Below are positions 1-17,340 of a stretch of DNA of 64,000 bases, piece after piece; positions within the stretch are counted from its first letter, which is position 1; the number at the start of each line of letters is the position of its first letter. The stretch is from Sinohyriopsis cumingii. Taxonomy: Eukaryota; Mollusca; Bivalvia; Unionida; Unionidae. The notes beneath the pieces are model-generated. The model saw only the letters and a program-made list of their open reading frames with translations, made no database searches and was not told the DNA's origin. Position numbers and translations under genes: made by a program. The stretch lies in NCBI GenBank assembly GCA_028554795.2, contig CM068827.1, forward strand, positions 71,583,809 through 71,647,808. The letters are read 5' to 3'.

Positions 1-1160
1 TTACAAATTGTTTATTTTCATAAGCTCAGGGTCTTTTTTCATTACTTTAAACCCAAAACAAATTAAAAGTTTCATTGTCTTACGTGTGACGCTAACATAA
101 AAAATACATCACACCATCTGCCATCAAATGCTTTACATTGCCACTAGACCAACTATTACAAACCTTGAAAACATTTTATTGCTAGATATATTGCTTTTAG
201 ATGGATGTTCATTGACATATTACAGTTTTTATTACCTTTATCGTTTTTAGCCATTGCTTGCGCCAACATAGAAGTGGATGGATATCCACTAAAAAACTTT
301 TGTTGGCGTATTGGTTTTTGTGGAGTTTTTTTCCGCGCTCAAAGTTCAACACTGCCCAAAATAGCGTTTACGAGGGAAAATTTAGTTTATTGTTACATGC
401 TGGATCCTGGAGTATCATTATTTAAGAGAATAAACTAACCTGTATGAGCCTTTTTCATTTTTCCCTATTCTTTGTCATTGCAAACAGCATTTTATAAAAT
501 CACCAATACTGTTGACAAGAGTAAATGACTGATGACAAACGATAAGCAAACATTAAACAGATTAAAGCGTTACCAGTTTATTTGTATACCACCGTTTAGG
601 TCATTCTCCCTAGTGGTACTAGTTATAGGTAAATAATCATTTACTGCCATTGCATTCATAAAAAGAGTATATAAATATGTACAGTTACATGATGATTTTA
701 TTCCATTTTAGATATTTTAATAAATGACAGCTGTCTTTGAACAGCAAAAATGAAAACCCAATGTTTCACTAACTCTCCTACTATGGACAAACTTAAGCAA
801 TGAATTCCTGGAGGTTATAAGGCGAATAAAGAGATGGCGAGATGCCATAATAGGTGGAGCAATGGCCTAACTGGAAGCTTTGCATTTGGTTATTATGTCT
901 AGATGATTAGATCAAGAAACAGTAAAAGTGTTAATATAATGATCATAAACCTAACATTAAACCAAATTAAAAATAAACTTCTAATAAACAAACTCGAACA
1001 TAAAATCCAACATGATTAAATTTTGTTTCAAATTGGCTTTTATCTCATTTCCCCGAAGGTAGATCTAGCAAGTCTTTAAGGGCATCAAAATTGTTTTAGA
1101 TGCGCATAAATCCATACCATATTTCCTATTTTGCTTGTTAGCAGCAATGGAAGAAAATCT
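1..1160. other. Anonymous AT-rich DNA
   Basis: No coding family, RNA gene or structured repeat is recognised here. The only open frame of note (77 codons at 205-438, plus strand) has no motif and ends within the same AT-rich sequence, so it is not called as a gene. Confidence 0.6.
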
Positions 1161-1167
1161 TCCCTTT

Positions 1168-1310
1168 AGTAGTGACCCTCTGGCTAATATGAAAATTAAT
1201 ATTAAGGTCGCCATCTAGAAGAATATGACCTCAATGACAATTTAACGTTTGTCCATAAGTTTAAAATTAATATGATCGTATAGCCTCAAGGGGAATGTCA
1301 ATGTTAAATT
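1168..1310 (+). mobile_element. Fragment resembling a Polinton left terminus
   Basis: Starts with AGTAGTGA, the same octamer that opens the large Polinton at 48714. It is followed by a segment similar to the first terminal unit of that element (ggct-aatatgaaaattaatatta versus ggcctcaatgagaattagcattac). Two further units follow: CCTCAATGACAATTTAACGT at 1229 matches CCTCAATGGAAATTTAACGT at 48781 at 18 of 20 positions, and TAGCCTCAAGGGGAAT at 1281 is identical over 16 bases to 48868-48883. Unit order and orientation agree, so this looks like a short terminal remnant of a second element of the same broad family. Homology beyond about 1310 is not visible. It is an old, isolated fossil fragment with no gene content. 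Confidence 0.5.
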
Positions 1311-2537
1311 TGTCTATAGCATTAACACTATGGGGCAGTCAGGCCAGACGAGAATTGCAGTGTTAAAACGATCAATACGATTGACATGGTGGGATGAGCG
1401 GACTTTAGGGGGAACAGTACTGTGACAACCACTGATACTGACTGATCCTCACACATACATATTGACTCACCATCACCTACACCTACTAAACAACACCTAT
1501 CTCTACTTGGCATCGTCCACATCTACTGATCAGCACCTACACTTGCCAACAGGTGTGAGGGTAGAATTAATGTGAGGAGGTTAAACAAAAACAAAACTCT
1601 TATAATTACAACTAAAACCCTCAAACCTATTACCGTACAACCACCTACAACAATATAAAAAACTTAAAAGAAAACACTATCCCCTACAACACCAATAATC
1701 CTATAGACACAAAGTAACAAAAACTCACGACTGCCTGAAGGTTTGAATTTTTGTATTTTTATTTCGTATAATTTTTCTTTGATATGAGTGTTAAGATAAA
1801 TACTTCAATCCAGTCCTCCTGAATGTTACATGACTCGTGTATTCTTAGATTCTCGTACATTATTTACTTGATAATAATTTTTAGATAATATTTTAAATTT
1901 ATTTGTTTATACGAATCATGTATGCTAGGAATTGATATTGTTAATTTTGTATAAGTATTGACACTGAATTGTTAGTTAGCAAATAAACTAGTTAAGACAA
2001 GACGTGAATTTTCTTAATCAATTTGTGTAATTAAGATGTGAATTCTCAGCCTACGAATTAGTGTATTAGCGTAGGAGCAGAAAAGACGGTTATTTGTTGT
2101 TTACCGATTGTGTATATGTGTCAGACATTAGTCAAGGTAGTGATTAATAGTTACGACTGCAGAGGCCTATTTGTTAATTGTTTTAAGTGAGGCCAGACTG
2201 TGCTAAAGATCAATTAGTGAAATTAAATAGTCTGTAGGGAAATACAATAACCTTCCGGTATTGTGTTTGCATAAAAATACCTCAGTCAGAATTTGTATCA
2301 TATGTGATGTCAGGCTATAACCTGAAAACCATGTTATAAGTTAGTGTCCGTTTGAATTATAATGTGACGATATCTGACGTAATGAGAGAGTAAATAATGT
2401 CTATCCAAGTAGCAAGGACCATACAAAATATTTTGGTTGCATATTAGTCTCTTTTGACAAAGGGATAGCTCCACACAATGCAACGGGAGATGTAGAAGTA
2501 ATACCACCCATACTGTAATTAATGACCTGTACTAGAC

Positions 2538-2540
<3 letters not shown>

Positions 2541-2574
<34 letters not shown>
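2541..2574. repeat. (GA)n microsatellite
   Basis: Pure GA repeat inside interspersed-repeat copy 1. It corresponds to the left side of the GA tract at 6917 in copy 2. Confidence 0.9.
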
Positions 2575-2578
<4 letters not shown>

Positions 2579-3441
2579 GCTCTTTCAAGAAACTAAACTG
2601 TTCGGCATTTCCTGATCATTATTTCACATTCAAGAGCGTTTTGAAGGAACACATACACATTCATGTTGAGATGCAAGGAGTTAGATTTACAAGTTCACGC
2701 AGAACATGCGCCTGGATTTGTTACAGACTTAGTGGAATCTATCTATGATGGATGAGCTGAAACAGCAGTACCAAACTGAATATCACATTCGCTTTACAGT
2801 TTGTAATCCCCTGTCTGCATCGAATTTAGTACACGAGCTCTATTTAACATCTGTAAAAAACGCGGACAATTAGAATACGTACAACAATCCTAAGATTAGT
2901 TTGACCTAACTCTTAGACAGGCTACCCATAATATGACAAACGTTTCAGCGCCTTCAGGCAGCAGAAAACGTGACAACAAAACTAAACGTTTTTTTTCTCT
3001 ATGCCAGCTACCCCATTAACAAAATAAGTATCATCAAGATTGTTTAACTTGTGCTATCGTGGTAGACAGACCTGAGACAAAACAGATTCATCAAAAAAGA
3101 AATTATTGGGGGAAAGCTTTAGGCGGTAGGACTGACTCAAACAATGGAGAGAAGCAGAGACCCTTTAGGAATGATTAAGAGACCATGTGTAGATATAACG
3201 AAATGCAGAATATGCAATTAATGCCAAGCCTCCGCTATACTTTGAAAGTTTACCTTGAAGTTATTCGTGGATACCTCCTATTTTTAGGACGTCCATTTTA
3301 TAGAGAGAAAGTGCAGACACCTATTATTACTACCATTATTTTGATGTTATTGCATGCATACAGGGATTTGTTTCAGATGCGGTTAATACTGCGGTAAAAT
3401 GTGACCACTGATTTAATGATTGTGAGCAACCTATTCGTTGC

Positions 3442-3512
3442 AGAGAGAGACAGACAGACGGAGACATAGAGAGAGAGACAGAGACAGAGGGGAGGGGAGG
3501 GGAGGGGAGGGA
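3442..3512. repeat. GA/GACA-rich tract with GGGGA repeats
   Basis: Imperfect GA and GACA repeats followed by four GGGGA-type pentamers. It corresponds to the right side of the GA tract of copy 2. Confidence 0.85.
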
Positions 3513-3905
3513 ACTCGACGACTCTACCCTGCCACCAATGTTGAATTTGTAGTGACCGCAAGCAACCAGGTTATGTAGCATGCTGGGCCATTGCGTTTGA
3601 TCGTTCACTTGATTTTGTGATTAAATTTGTCTTATCGGTTTAAACAGAACAGTTGATTGCATTTTTTACAAACTTGGAAATTAATTCTAGGCAAGCGAAT
3701 CCTTGAAATGTCATGCTCAATTTCATTTTGTTCATATAATGGATTAAAATATCATATTCGTGTTGTATTATTCTATATCTTTGATCAGATCTCGATTATT
3801 TCCATCGATAAATTTCATATTTTATTTTGACTTACTCGATCCGGGCACTAACACCGTGGGCGATCATCTTCTAGATAGCTATAACTAAACCAACCCGTAA
3901 ATCTG

Positions 3906-6265
3906 ACTTTATGTTTTGTAGACTCATGAAAAGATGAAGTATGGACACCTTTCAAGATTAATGGATGGTTCAAAGAAAGCACATTGGAATGGTTTCCTGC
4001 CTACTTCAAGATGTAAATGTCCTTTTGATTAAAAAAGCAATTATGTTTTCTTTTACAGTAAGTTAGACTTAAACAGTAAAATAAACAGAAAAATGTGTAA
4101 TATTAGCAATTTATACTAATATATGCATCATTCAAGTACGGGGCCACAGAAGGGACAGAAAAATGTTACCTCTTGTCCACGAAATAATATCTATTCTCGT
4201 GCCTCCGAGATGTTTATGTCTTAGCCACCCAACATTACTGCAATGCCACGACAGAACATTTCGTGGCCAATCGATATTTTTAACTGATGTTTCTTCTTTA
4301 CTTCCGTATTGAAGGGATCGAAGCACATGAAGGAAAACAAGCACTGATTATGATAAAAAGGAGACTTGTTACTTTTTATTTTTATATTTCTCTTCAAATT
4401 CTAAACAGGTGGTTGTCAACATCACAAAATTATTTCGAACGTGTTTTGTTAAGAAATTTTTCTTATTTTGATAGAAGATAACAGCAAAGTCCTATTGTAC
4501 AGATATGGAAACGACAATGTCAATTCATTTGATGTAATCAAGAGTTGTAAGCGACAGAAATAGGAGCATTGAACTGAAGCTGTTATCAATTAAGACTATA
4601 GACAATGATTATGCAGCTAAATGTGAAAGAAAGAGCACATAGCTTGGGTGATCCCTAATCTACACTTGCCACAAGCAAGTCACCTTTTGACTATTTCCTT
4701 TCTTAGTAAAATATTTAAAAAAAATACAAGTCCAACATGGTGCTAAAACCTGTTTTGTAAACTTTAAGGCAGTAATGAACCATTTAAGAAATGAAAACTT
4801 CCTGGTTACAAGAAACTAATTTTTCATTTCTTTTGAAACTGAAATAACATTTTATCTTATAAACGTTCTATTGGTAAATTCTAATCATTCAAATTGAAGC
4901 TTTATTACACAATTATTAGGAGCAAAATTAAATATCAATGACTCGTTGTAACAGAGTGTTCAATAATTTCTTTAATATATTTTAAATGGTGTTTTAATTT
5001 TCTTTTCTATAGAGTTACATTTCATAGAAAACAACTGCCTTGAAATTTCCCTATTTTCAATGCCTTTTTAAACTTTCTTAACTTAGGCATTTGACCAAGA
5101 ACTCTGTAGCTTTACGCAGCTGGTAGTTCGGATAGATAATGCATCTTCAATGTAAATTAGCTGTATGGGTATTTCCAATGAATGTAAATAATCACTGATG
5201 ACAGTTTTCAAGACCTAATGGACTATATACCCTTTTAAATTGAAAGTGTTTCAAACTGAAGAAGTTATTTTCAAATATACCGTCGCAGCATGTTTTAAGT
5301 CAATATAATGTAGAGCTTCTGACATTTGATTCCTCTAAAGAGTTGCAGTCTATAGTATACAACCCGACTTCTGAGCATGTCGAGATAAATTATTTTAACT
5401 GTTTAGACATTATATTTTACTCCGCCATAGCTGTCAATCCAAAAGGTTATTTACAGGTTATTTTGATTCAGTGCTTGTAAATCTCAGTGTATTAGTGTGA
5501 ATTTTGTAATATGTTATGTCAACCCATAACTGAGTGAATCTTGTCGCGGTCAGTGTGACACGTAACACTTAAAATTGACGAATGGGCTAGGCACCATATT
5601 AAATCGCGAGCCTGCAGTGGGTTTAATGTCCCTAGTGTGGGGCATGATTTTTTAAAATTAGAATCCATCCTGATACCGGTCAGACACATGAACGAGGCAA
5701 GGTGAATTTAGGATCTACGCATAGAACAATGACAGAGTTAAGACGTTGCAGAGACAATTTTGTGCCATTTAAAATAAGTCTACATAAAATGAAAGTTTAA
5801 AGAAATCTTTATTAATAAGGGAGGAATAGACAAACTTATTCTAACATCGACGGGCTTGTGTTAATTTTCGGCGGTTAGACAAATTTAATCCTGATTGACT
5901 AAGTTAAAAATGCGGTGCGTGTTTAGCAAAACGAAATTCAGTGTTTTAGGTATTCTCCCACGCCAAATTAGTTAGTCTATGTTTGCAAGAGGCGACGTCT
6001 TAGTTCCGTGAGAATAGCAAGTATTTTCACATTATAAATTGTCTAAGAGACGGATGTTTGTAAGTTTGAGGACACGTAACCTTAAAGGTACAGACAGATT
6101 ATGTAATGTAGAAGCGAATGAGTCTAAAAACGCACAAGGTAGTTGAATCCATTGCATGCAAGTTGTTCATTGACATGAGTCTATAATTATTTGTTTGAAT
6201 TTATTCCTTTTCAGTATCATGCCATTATCGTGATACGAGTTTGTAATTATTTACTTGAATTTATT
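3906..6265. other. Anonymous AT-rich DNA
   Basis: Nothing recognised. No frame longer than about 70 codons, no terminal repeats and no tandem array. A 57-bp imperfect duplication (atgagtctataattatttgtttgaatttatt / acgagtttgtaattatttacttgaatttatt) lies just to the right at 6175-6270. Confidence 0.5.
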
Positions 6266-6269
6266 TGTT

Positions 6270-6912
6270 TTAAAATCTTACATCGATTTTCCTTTGAGCT
6301 TAAAAGATAGTTGCTTGAATTCATGCGTCTTGAATGATATATGACTCATGTGTTCTAAGAATTTCATGCCTTGCTTCCTTGATAAGAATCTTGAGAGAAT
6401 TTTTCTAATTTATTCGTTTATATGATATCATGTAGGCTAGGAATTTACATTACTATGTCTGGAAATGTTATGCCAAAGAATTTTAGTTAGCATTTAATGT
6501 ATTTAAGACATGAGTGAATTTCGTTAATTCGTTAGTATAATTAAGACTTGAATTCGTTTAAGCTGATAGTCGATGGTGTAAGCACTAAGAAGGCCTGCCG
6601 GCAGATATTTAGTCCAGTTAGTGATTCATAGTCCACAACAGGGCGTAATAGTTTATTAGGGCGTCTAGATTATGTTATAATTCAGTCCGGGATACTAAAT
6701 AGCTGTTAGGGAGATAAATTCATATTTGCACAGTGGTTTGTGTATCAGCTGTCGGGCTGCGAACTGACCCATATTAGGCTTAGTTTCTGTTGAATTACGA
6801 TATGACGATACCTGACATAACCAGAGAGTACTTAGGATGTCTCTTTTCTATTTTTAAAGCTCCGTATATCCGCCTATACTGTGGGCAAAGGAAAGGGACA
6901 AATGATGACACG

Positions 6913-6966
<54 letters not shown>

Positions 6967-6972
6967 AGAAAG

Positions 6973-7033
<61 letters not shown>

Positions 7034-7400
7034 GGATTGCATCGACCGGAAACAGCCACGTTTTTCAACAATGCGGGGCAAATGAGTTCAATTTCATGAT
7101 GCATTTTGTATTATCGTTTAAATAGAACAGCTAATCTCATTTGTATAAACTTGGTAATCATATCTAAGAGATTTTTCATCTTTAATGTCATGGTCAATTT
7201 CATGTTGTCTATATAATTGATTAAATTGTTATATTCTGCATAAGGTGGGGTCGTGTTGTTTATTAGATATCTCTGCCTAGATCTATATTTATTCCATCTA
7301 TAAATTCCATATTTTATTTTGTTATTTACTCGATCCGGGCAATAGCACAGTGGTCGATTAACCTCTTAATAACGATAATCAATCCACCACGTAACACTCA
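6270..7400 (+). repeat. Unclassified interspersed repeat, copy 2
   Basis: Second, more compact copy of the repeat at 1750-3905, in the same orientation. The two halves meet at the GA/GAAA tract (6917-7029). The copies differ by many substitutions and small indels, so the family is old. Confidence 0.6.
6917..7029. repeat. (GA)n / (GAAA)n microsatellite
   Basis: GA repeat interrupted by a GAAA-rich centre. It gives spurious Ser/Leu-rich and Arg/Glu-rich open frames on both strands. Confidence 0.95.
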
Positions 7401-7737
7401 GCATACAAGACTAATATGGGTGCCAGATTGTCAAATAATACTTAGTTTGTCACAAATGTGTCACCGTGTACAAATGTAGCTTCCACTCGAAAGAACAAAA
7501 TGTGTTGAGGACAAACAACATGTGCCGCAAAGACATTTTGGTTTCTAAGATAAACTACCTGGATTTGTTGAGCAGAAACATGGACGGAAATGAAAAAAAT
7601 TCAAGAAGCAAAGTACCGCTTATTGTGACAAGGCAATGATACTTTGAATACTAAACTTAAATAAGTTGTGTGAGGATGATACAATTTCTATTACTAATTT
7701 TGAAGGCTATTTCGCATATAGTGCAATCCCTGATAAA

Positions 7738-7739
<2 letters not shown>

Positions 7740-7768
<29 letters not shown>

Positions 7769-7870
7769 TGTATGGATGTATGTATGTATGTGTGCATCCA
7801 TGCATGCATGCATGCATGCATGTATGTATGTATGTATGTATGTATGTATGTATGTATGTATGTATGTATG
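7740..7870. repeat. (TATG)n / (CATG)n microsatellite
   Basis: Tetranucleotide tract with a CATG-rich middle. It is the source of the repetitive Met-Tyr-Val-Cys frames here. Confidence 0.95.
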
Positions 7871-7996
7871 ACTGACTAATTCCTCTTCAAAAGAGATGTC
7901 ATTCAGTTACATTCAGTTAATTTTTCATTATTACTCAACAGACATAGGAACATAGCTTAACATTAATGGATTTACAGCACACTAAACATGTAATAT

Positions 7997-8262
<266 letters not shown>

Positions 8263-8379
8263 ACAAAAGTAATAAAACACAATGTCTAAACCCATGAGTG
8301 AGAGAACTCATTGCAAACAAAATATATGAACAGAGTTTAAGAGAGGAAAAAAATAATTGGAATGTTTTACATTCAACTG

Positions 8380-11669
<3,290 letters not shown>

Positions 11670-11711
11670 CACATATACACAACTATATATACACATATGC
11701 ATACATACACA

Positions 11712-11753
11712 CATGTATGTATGTATGTATGTATGTATGTATGTATGTATGTG
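11712..11753. repeat. (TATG)n microsatellite
   Basis: About ten TATG units, close to the preceding AT tract. Confidence 0.95.
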
Positions 11754-11759
11754 GTTTTA

Positions 11760-14700
11760 AAGAACGTTGGTATCATACTAGCTAGCTAGTGCCTGTTAAA
11801 CGTAAACTTCTATAAATGTCAAGACAGAGAATGTAACTTCGGGAAATTCCAAACAAATAAGTAGCGTCACAAGATAAAAGCTAAAGGCAAAGATGTTAAA
11901 GTTAAGTAAATTGCATATATGATTAAAGATACAAGAAGTTACGGAAGCGTTTTTAAACAAAAGTTAAATGCTTGAAGTATACGGTCAACATATTTTATAT
12001 AAACCGCATTTCCTAAACTAAGTCCACGATTTACTCGGGTGGTAAATCATCATAAAATGTGATAATTAGCTAATGTCTCCCATGGTAGAAGTCGATTCAC
12101 TGGAGAAGAATGTGTCTCTTTATGTTTTGGTTGTAACAGCTGCTGCAACCTTAGTTTAATCATTCGAACCGTACATAGGGCATGGATGTACGAGAAAGAT
12201 ATGAGGCTCTAATTTCAGTGACTATAATTTGAGAAACAAAATGCTTGACTTTGTGATTTTGCTGGTTTTTAACGAAACTGTATACACAATATTTACTGTA
12301 TTTCGCAGAGGATATGAAGGCTAAGTCACTTTCCCAAGGACACATTGAGACAACCTGCTTTGTCTGGCCTGTGCGTGTGTCTTACAATTGGATTACGAGT
12401 CTGACGCTCTGCCAAATGTTCCATCGCGATTCCCAAGCACGAGCTTAGAACCATTCACAAATAGCAGCTACTAAATATTATATTGGAGCTTTTGATGACA
12501 AAAGCTGTGATTCGCGAACATAGAATTTTGCAGTTTTGACAAACTGAGTTTTGCTACTTCTAGATGAGGCCAACTCTGTATCCCGAAAGATGGGAAGGAG
12601 TTTGGTCTGAGCATACAAGGCTTGGTATTTTGGTGTTATGTATAATTAATTTGCATTGTTTGTTGTTAGTTTCTTTTATTTGTTTATTTTTTCATGATAC
12701 ACTGTGGTTTACGTAAAGTTGTATTATGTAGCTAACCTTATCGAAAATCTTGTTCATTGTGTACCTGACCAAAGTCATTGATCTTCTTTTAATTTTGTAA
12801 ACAACTAAAACATAGCTAACATTTTCCCTATGAGTGTTTAATATTAGGATCATTATTTATTGAAGTAAGCACATTTATTATGGTTGGAGGCAAGATTAAT
12901 ATGTTCTTCATTATAAATTTAGTAATTGACCTTCTAATTAGAGCTAAGAATTTATCTTGTAAACATTGAGTACTTTCTAAAATGAAATTTTCCATTAGAT
13001 AATAGTTTATTGTTAGAAAATGCCTATTGTGACCTAGGTCAGTAAGACGAGTATAAAATCTTGTTTATTTGAAAAATTATCTATTCTTGCTGTAAGATCT
13101 GAACAGAATCAGTAATAATTGTTGTTATTTCCAGTTTTCCATTGGGCTGGAATTTATTTATTCAAATATTTAATGCATGTACATCTTATCAGGAAATACA
13201 AAGTGCTCGAAAATAATATTCTTGAAAATGCAGATTTAGATTTATAGTGAAATTTCAAATAGGGATATATTTTTAGATTGTATTATTGTGATGTAGCAAA
13301 ACATTACGACACAAACCACAACAGGCACATCAACACTTCCAGCACTGATTTTATTTTAGAATACCACTAACGGTTGTTCAGAACTTTATTCATTAGGACT
13401 TATGTTTGAGATTCTAAGACTATTAGGAATTTATTTCACAATACAGTAATTTCTTAAAATTATTTGTTGAATTTTACAAAAATTGTTGGTTCTTACTTTT
13501 TTCTATTACGTAAAGACCATAGAGTGGTAATATTGGGTGTAAAGACTTTACCATATGCAGGATGGAAGGATTAGTAGATATTTATTGCAGCACAATGGGG
13601 ATCCAGTTTCGTTTTGATGGAGATTACATGATGGATGATTTGCCTCAGCATACAGACTCTCTGTATAAATGGGTTTACATGCTCACTACGATGCATCCAC
13701 AGCAGATTGAAACATCGTCTACGTATAATGAACAGTCATTTCCTAGAGTAAAACGTTGACAATGCTGTTACTTCTTAATATGAAAAGGTTGTTTGAAAAT
13801 AACCCGTACATAGAAACACCCATGTTACGAGGATACCAACATTAACTCAGAACGTGCTGTCTTTTCAAAATCCTGGAGTCAAAACAGCCTAATGACACAG
13901 TAAAATGAATTGGTGGGGTGGTTTTGCCGCAGTACCTTTGCGTGACAGGACAATACAAGTCTTCAGAAATTTGATTCTCATAACATCATCATGCAGTAAT
14001 GGCTTAATATATAGTGCCTAAACAAGTAATGACGTTGAAAGCATTCAGTTCAAAATGAGCTCTTTTCTCAGTAATTGTAATGTGTATTTCCGATAGAAGA
14101 CGATTTTGACCGTGTTAATACCGATTTTAATGGCACAGAGTAACCTGTCCCTTTTTAAATATCTCTCGCACGCATGTATTACCTTCGATTCATTTTTGTT
14201 TTAAATAAGTGCTCATCTTATTAAAACCAAAGGTTTTGATTAAAAAGTACCTTCCTGAAATGTAATTTTTCTGTGAAAAAAGATAGACTCATAGTAATAA
14301 ATACAATCATATTAACAGATATTTATACATCGTAAGGGCATATGTCCTGCTCGAGAGTATTGTTTCTACTTCGGTTCTGAAAAGCATGCAAGACATGTGT
14401 GCTACTAAAACTCTCCTGTAGAATGTGCACCTAGGATGATTCCCATAACAGTAGTTTGAGGTAACTATATGCGTAGCTTCGTATTATATCATGACTAAGA
14501 GTCTGGGACTGTGTACTTATAATACTATTTTGAGAGCAAGAAACTCGAGCTGTAAATCAAAAGTTTGAACTGTTTGACACTGTATAATTATAGTTATTAT
14601 AAAGCTTGAGTAATAGAACTTTCTGACCTTTCTTGAATCGGGGTCCCTCTGCCAGGCTGTCAAATTTCCTTTACGTATGTGCACCCTAAATATCACATCT

Positions 14701-15060
14701 GATTTAGGACTTTAGAGCTCATGCTGATGCGAGTAGTGTATTATAAACGAATTCCTGCCATTGCTTTCGCGACGAGCTGGCGTACCTGTAGTGAAAATAG
14801 AAGGGCTCTAAAGCTAACGTTTTCGTAATCAATAAACTGAAGAAAATTATAAAATACGTCAAGAATATCAAACTACGTATGGCCAAAGAGGTATCTCTTC
14901 CATTTATTTCCTGCATATAATTCATGAGATGATCTAGATTTTTATTGGTTGACACCACCACCTTCTTTAGCATGGCATATTACACTGTTGTGCAAATGCA
15001 CTACGGTGAAATGATGTCATCAGTATGACAACCAGCGATGTAACAATGATAACGCGATAA
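11760..15060. other. Anonymous AT-rich DNA
   Basis: No gene, RNA or repeat family recognised. The frames at 12160-12345, 13562-13759 and 14719-14973 are short, with no recognisable motif or neighbours. Confidence 0.5.
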
Positions 15061-15130
15061 TGTGTCTGTGTGTATGTGCGTGCGTGTGTGTGTGTGCGTG
15101 CGTGTGTGCGTGTGTGTGTCTGTGTGTGTT
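15060..15130. repeat. (GT)n-rich microsatellite
   Basis: Imperfect GT repeat with GC interruptions. Confidence 0.9.
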
Positions 15131-16385
15131 GAGAGGAGGGAGTATCATACTTGATTTTACAAGTATAATTAAAAGGGTGATATTTTTGGACTATATATTA
15201 CCTAATGTATTTGTAACAGAATTTTCTAAACAATGACTGAAATGAAGGATATTTAAATACATATTCAGAATGCTACGTTCATTTACAAAGTCTGAATATT
15301 CAAATTAGTCAACGTTTTCTTAACTAGAATTTCCGTGAAAAGGTCTTGTAAAGATCTCGAGTGATGTCTGTTATATTTTTTTAAAGAAACGCTTTGCCTT
15401 CACTAAAGGCTAATCAATCATACTTCAAGCTATAGTTTATTATCAGTAACCTTTTATGTAGCAAATATTTTATTTTACTGTCTGTAGCGTCTTCTTTGGA
15501 AACGATTATTGAATTTCCTTTTGATTTAGATCAATTGTTATCAAAGAAAGTTTATCTAAGTGTGCTTTCTTGACGATATTCGCAAAACACCAGGTTTCAG
15601 TAGCAACAAAACTAAATATTTTTAGAGATATTTGCGACAGAATTCCCTGCAAATTGTAAACAAAACTTTCCGCTTTGGTTCGGTATATCCAGATCGTTAA
15701 TAGCACTGTTAGCAACAGGTTTCTCTCCATTTCGACTAATCTAATTGCAGCCATTATCCTCTATGTGTGTTCTGTTGATCACGCTCCAGCGCTGATACTT
15801 CTAATTGGAAACAAAATGATGGTATCAGATTGCCAATTAAGCTGGGTTTTTTTTTTGTATAGCAAATACCAGTGTGCTTCCGCGACTTACACAGTGAGAT
15901 AAATCATTAAGCAATAGGATCATCAGCAGTGAGAGAAAAACCCTTACCATGCACGTTCCTTATCAACCTAGAAGTCTATATCATGTTGTATTTCCGTGGA
16001 CCTATGGATGTTCACCTACCTGTAAGCTTTAGCTATTATGTATCACCGCAGATTGGTGATGAGGGAAGCAAATGCCTTTATGGACATACTTTGTCAGGAC
16101 TATGTTGATCAATTTACTGAAAGATTGTAATAATATCTACCTAATGTAATATCTACCTAATGGTGAAAACATTTTTGAACCCGAAGTCCCATGTAAACAA
16201 ATATGAACTCAGACTCAAATTAACTTATGCATATTAATGTAAACTTATAATCATCTCTTTGTAAAACAAAAACAAAACACAAAAAAGCAAAAACAGCAAC
16301 CAAAATAGCACACAAATGTAAAAAAATACACCTACACAACAACATAAAAACAAATCGAAAACAAAAACAAACGATTTACTAGCAG
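15131..16385. other. Anonymous AT-rich DNA
   Basis: Nothing recognised. The overlapping frames at 15506-15754 and 15675-15902 are short and lie on opposite strands. Confidence 0.5.
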
Positions 16386-16387
16386 TT

Positions 16388-16447
16388 TATAGATCATGTC
16401 AAATTATGATATGTCAGCATGTCATATTATGATATGTCAACATATCA
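16388..16447. repeat. Short near-palindromic repeat of TATGATATGTCA
   Basis: The units 'gtcaaattatgatatgtcagcat', 'gtcatattatgatatgtcaacat' and a partial third give a short tandem array of about 23-bp units. Each is partly self-complementary. Confidence 0.6.
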
Positions 16448-16467
16448 AATAGAGAATACATTCAAAG

Positions 16468-16915
16468 ATGTAAGGAATATCTACAGTGGAAACACATACA
16501 ATTCAAGTAAAGAGCATCTACAATAGAAACACATATTTCAACTGAAGAGCATCAACAATGGAAACACATACAATTTAAGTAAAGAGTATCTACAATGGAA
16601 ACACAATCACTCAAATAATTATTATCTATACTGGAAAAACGTGCAATTCAAGTGAAGAATATCTACAATGGAAACATACAACTGTAGTGAGAGTGTCTTT
16701 AATGTTAACACATACAATTTAAGTGAGACTATCTACAATGGAAACATAGAAACAATTAAAGACAATTAACAATTGAAACACATACAATTAAAGCAATGAG
16801 CAAGTCAACTAAAAAGTGTCTACAATGAAAACACATACCGGAAACACATACAAGTAAACTAAAAAGTATCTGCAATGGAAACCCATACAATTAAAGTAGA
16901 GAGTACACTGGAAAA
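16468..16915. repeat. Minisatellite, about 37-40 bp unit
   Basis: About eleven diverged units built on 'tatctacaatggaaacacatacaatt(c/t)aagta(a/g)agag'. Related units reappear at 18475-18555. Confidence 0.85.
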
Positions 16916-17340
16916 GGGTTTGTCACATAATTGGTACACTTTACTTATCGTATGTGCAGTTTCATATTTTTTATATGACAACATGTTAAATATCACTTTC
17001 TTGCGCAGTATTCTCTTTACAAACTGGCTGCGAGCATTAGAAAATTACATTATGCTGCCTACTGGAACATTTTGTTTTTACTATAACTATAACATTTTGG
17101 CGGCCATTTTTTTTCTCGAATCCACTGCTCAAAGGGAACTGTAAGAGAATTGTGGGGAAAAGGTTACGTCTGACTGAGTATGGTCCATTTTCTCCTACGT
17201 GGACTTATTACGCCATATATGGTTTATCTTGCGCTGAATAATGGCAATAACATCAAACAAAAAAACAAGAAGAAAAACAAGAGCAACAGCAAATAAAACT
17301 AATGGAATTGGTAACTTAATAACGTAACTATGTAAGAACG

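Larger units (their letters stand above)
1750..3905 (+). repeat. Unclassified interspersed repeat, copy 1
   Basis: Clearly related to 6270-7400. Shared stretches include the 'gactcrtgtgttct...aatttattygtttatayga...catgtaggctaggaatt' region (1830-1980 versus 6340-6490), the 'gacgatatctgacgtaa' region (2366-2385 versus 6803-6822), and the right part with 'ttactcgatccgggca' (3831-3847 versus 7326-7341). In this copy two GA tracts (2541-2574 and 3442-3512) enclose about 870 bp that copy 2 lacks. No terminal repeats, coding domain or family could be identified. Confidence 0.6.

Noticed and set aside
205-438. 77-codon plus-strand open frame
   Set aside because: No motif, no neighbours and no codon bias. 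Expected by chance in AT-rich DNA.
6854-7104. Ser/Leu- and Arg/Glu-rich frames on both strands
   Set aside because: Pure translation of the (GA)n/(GAAA)n tract.
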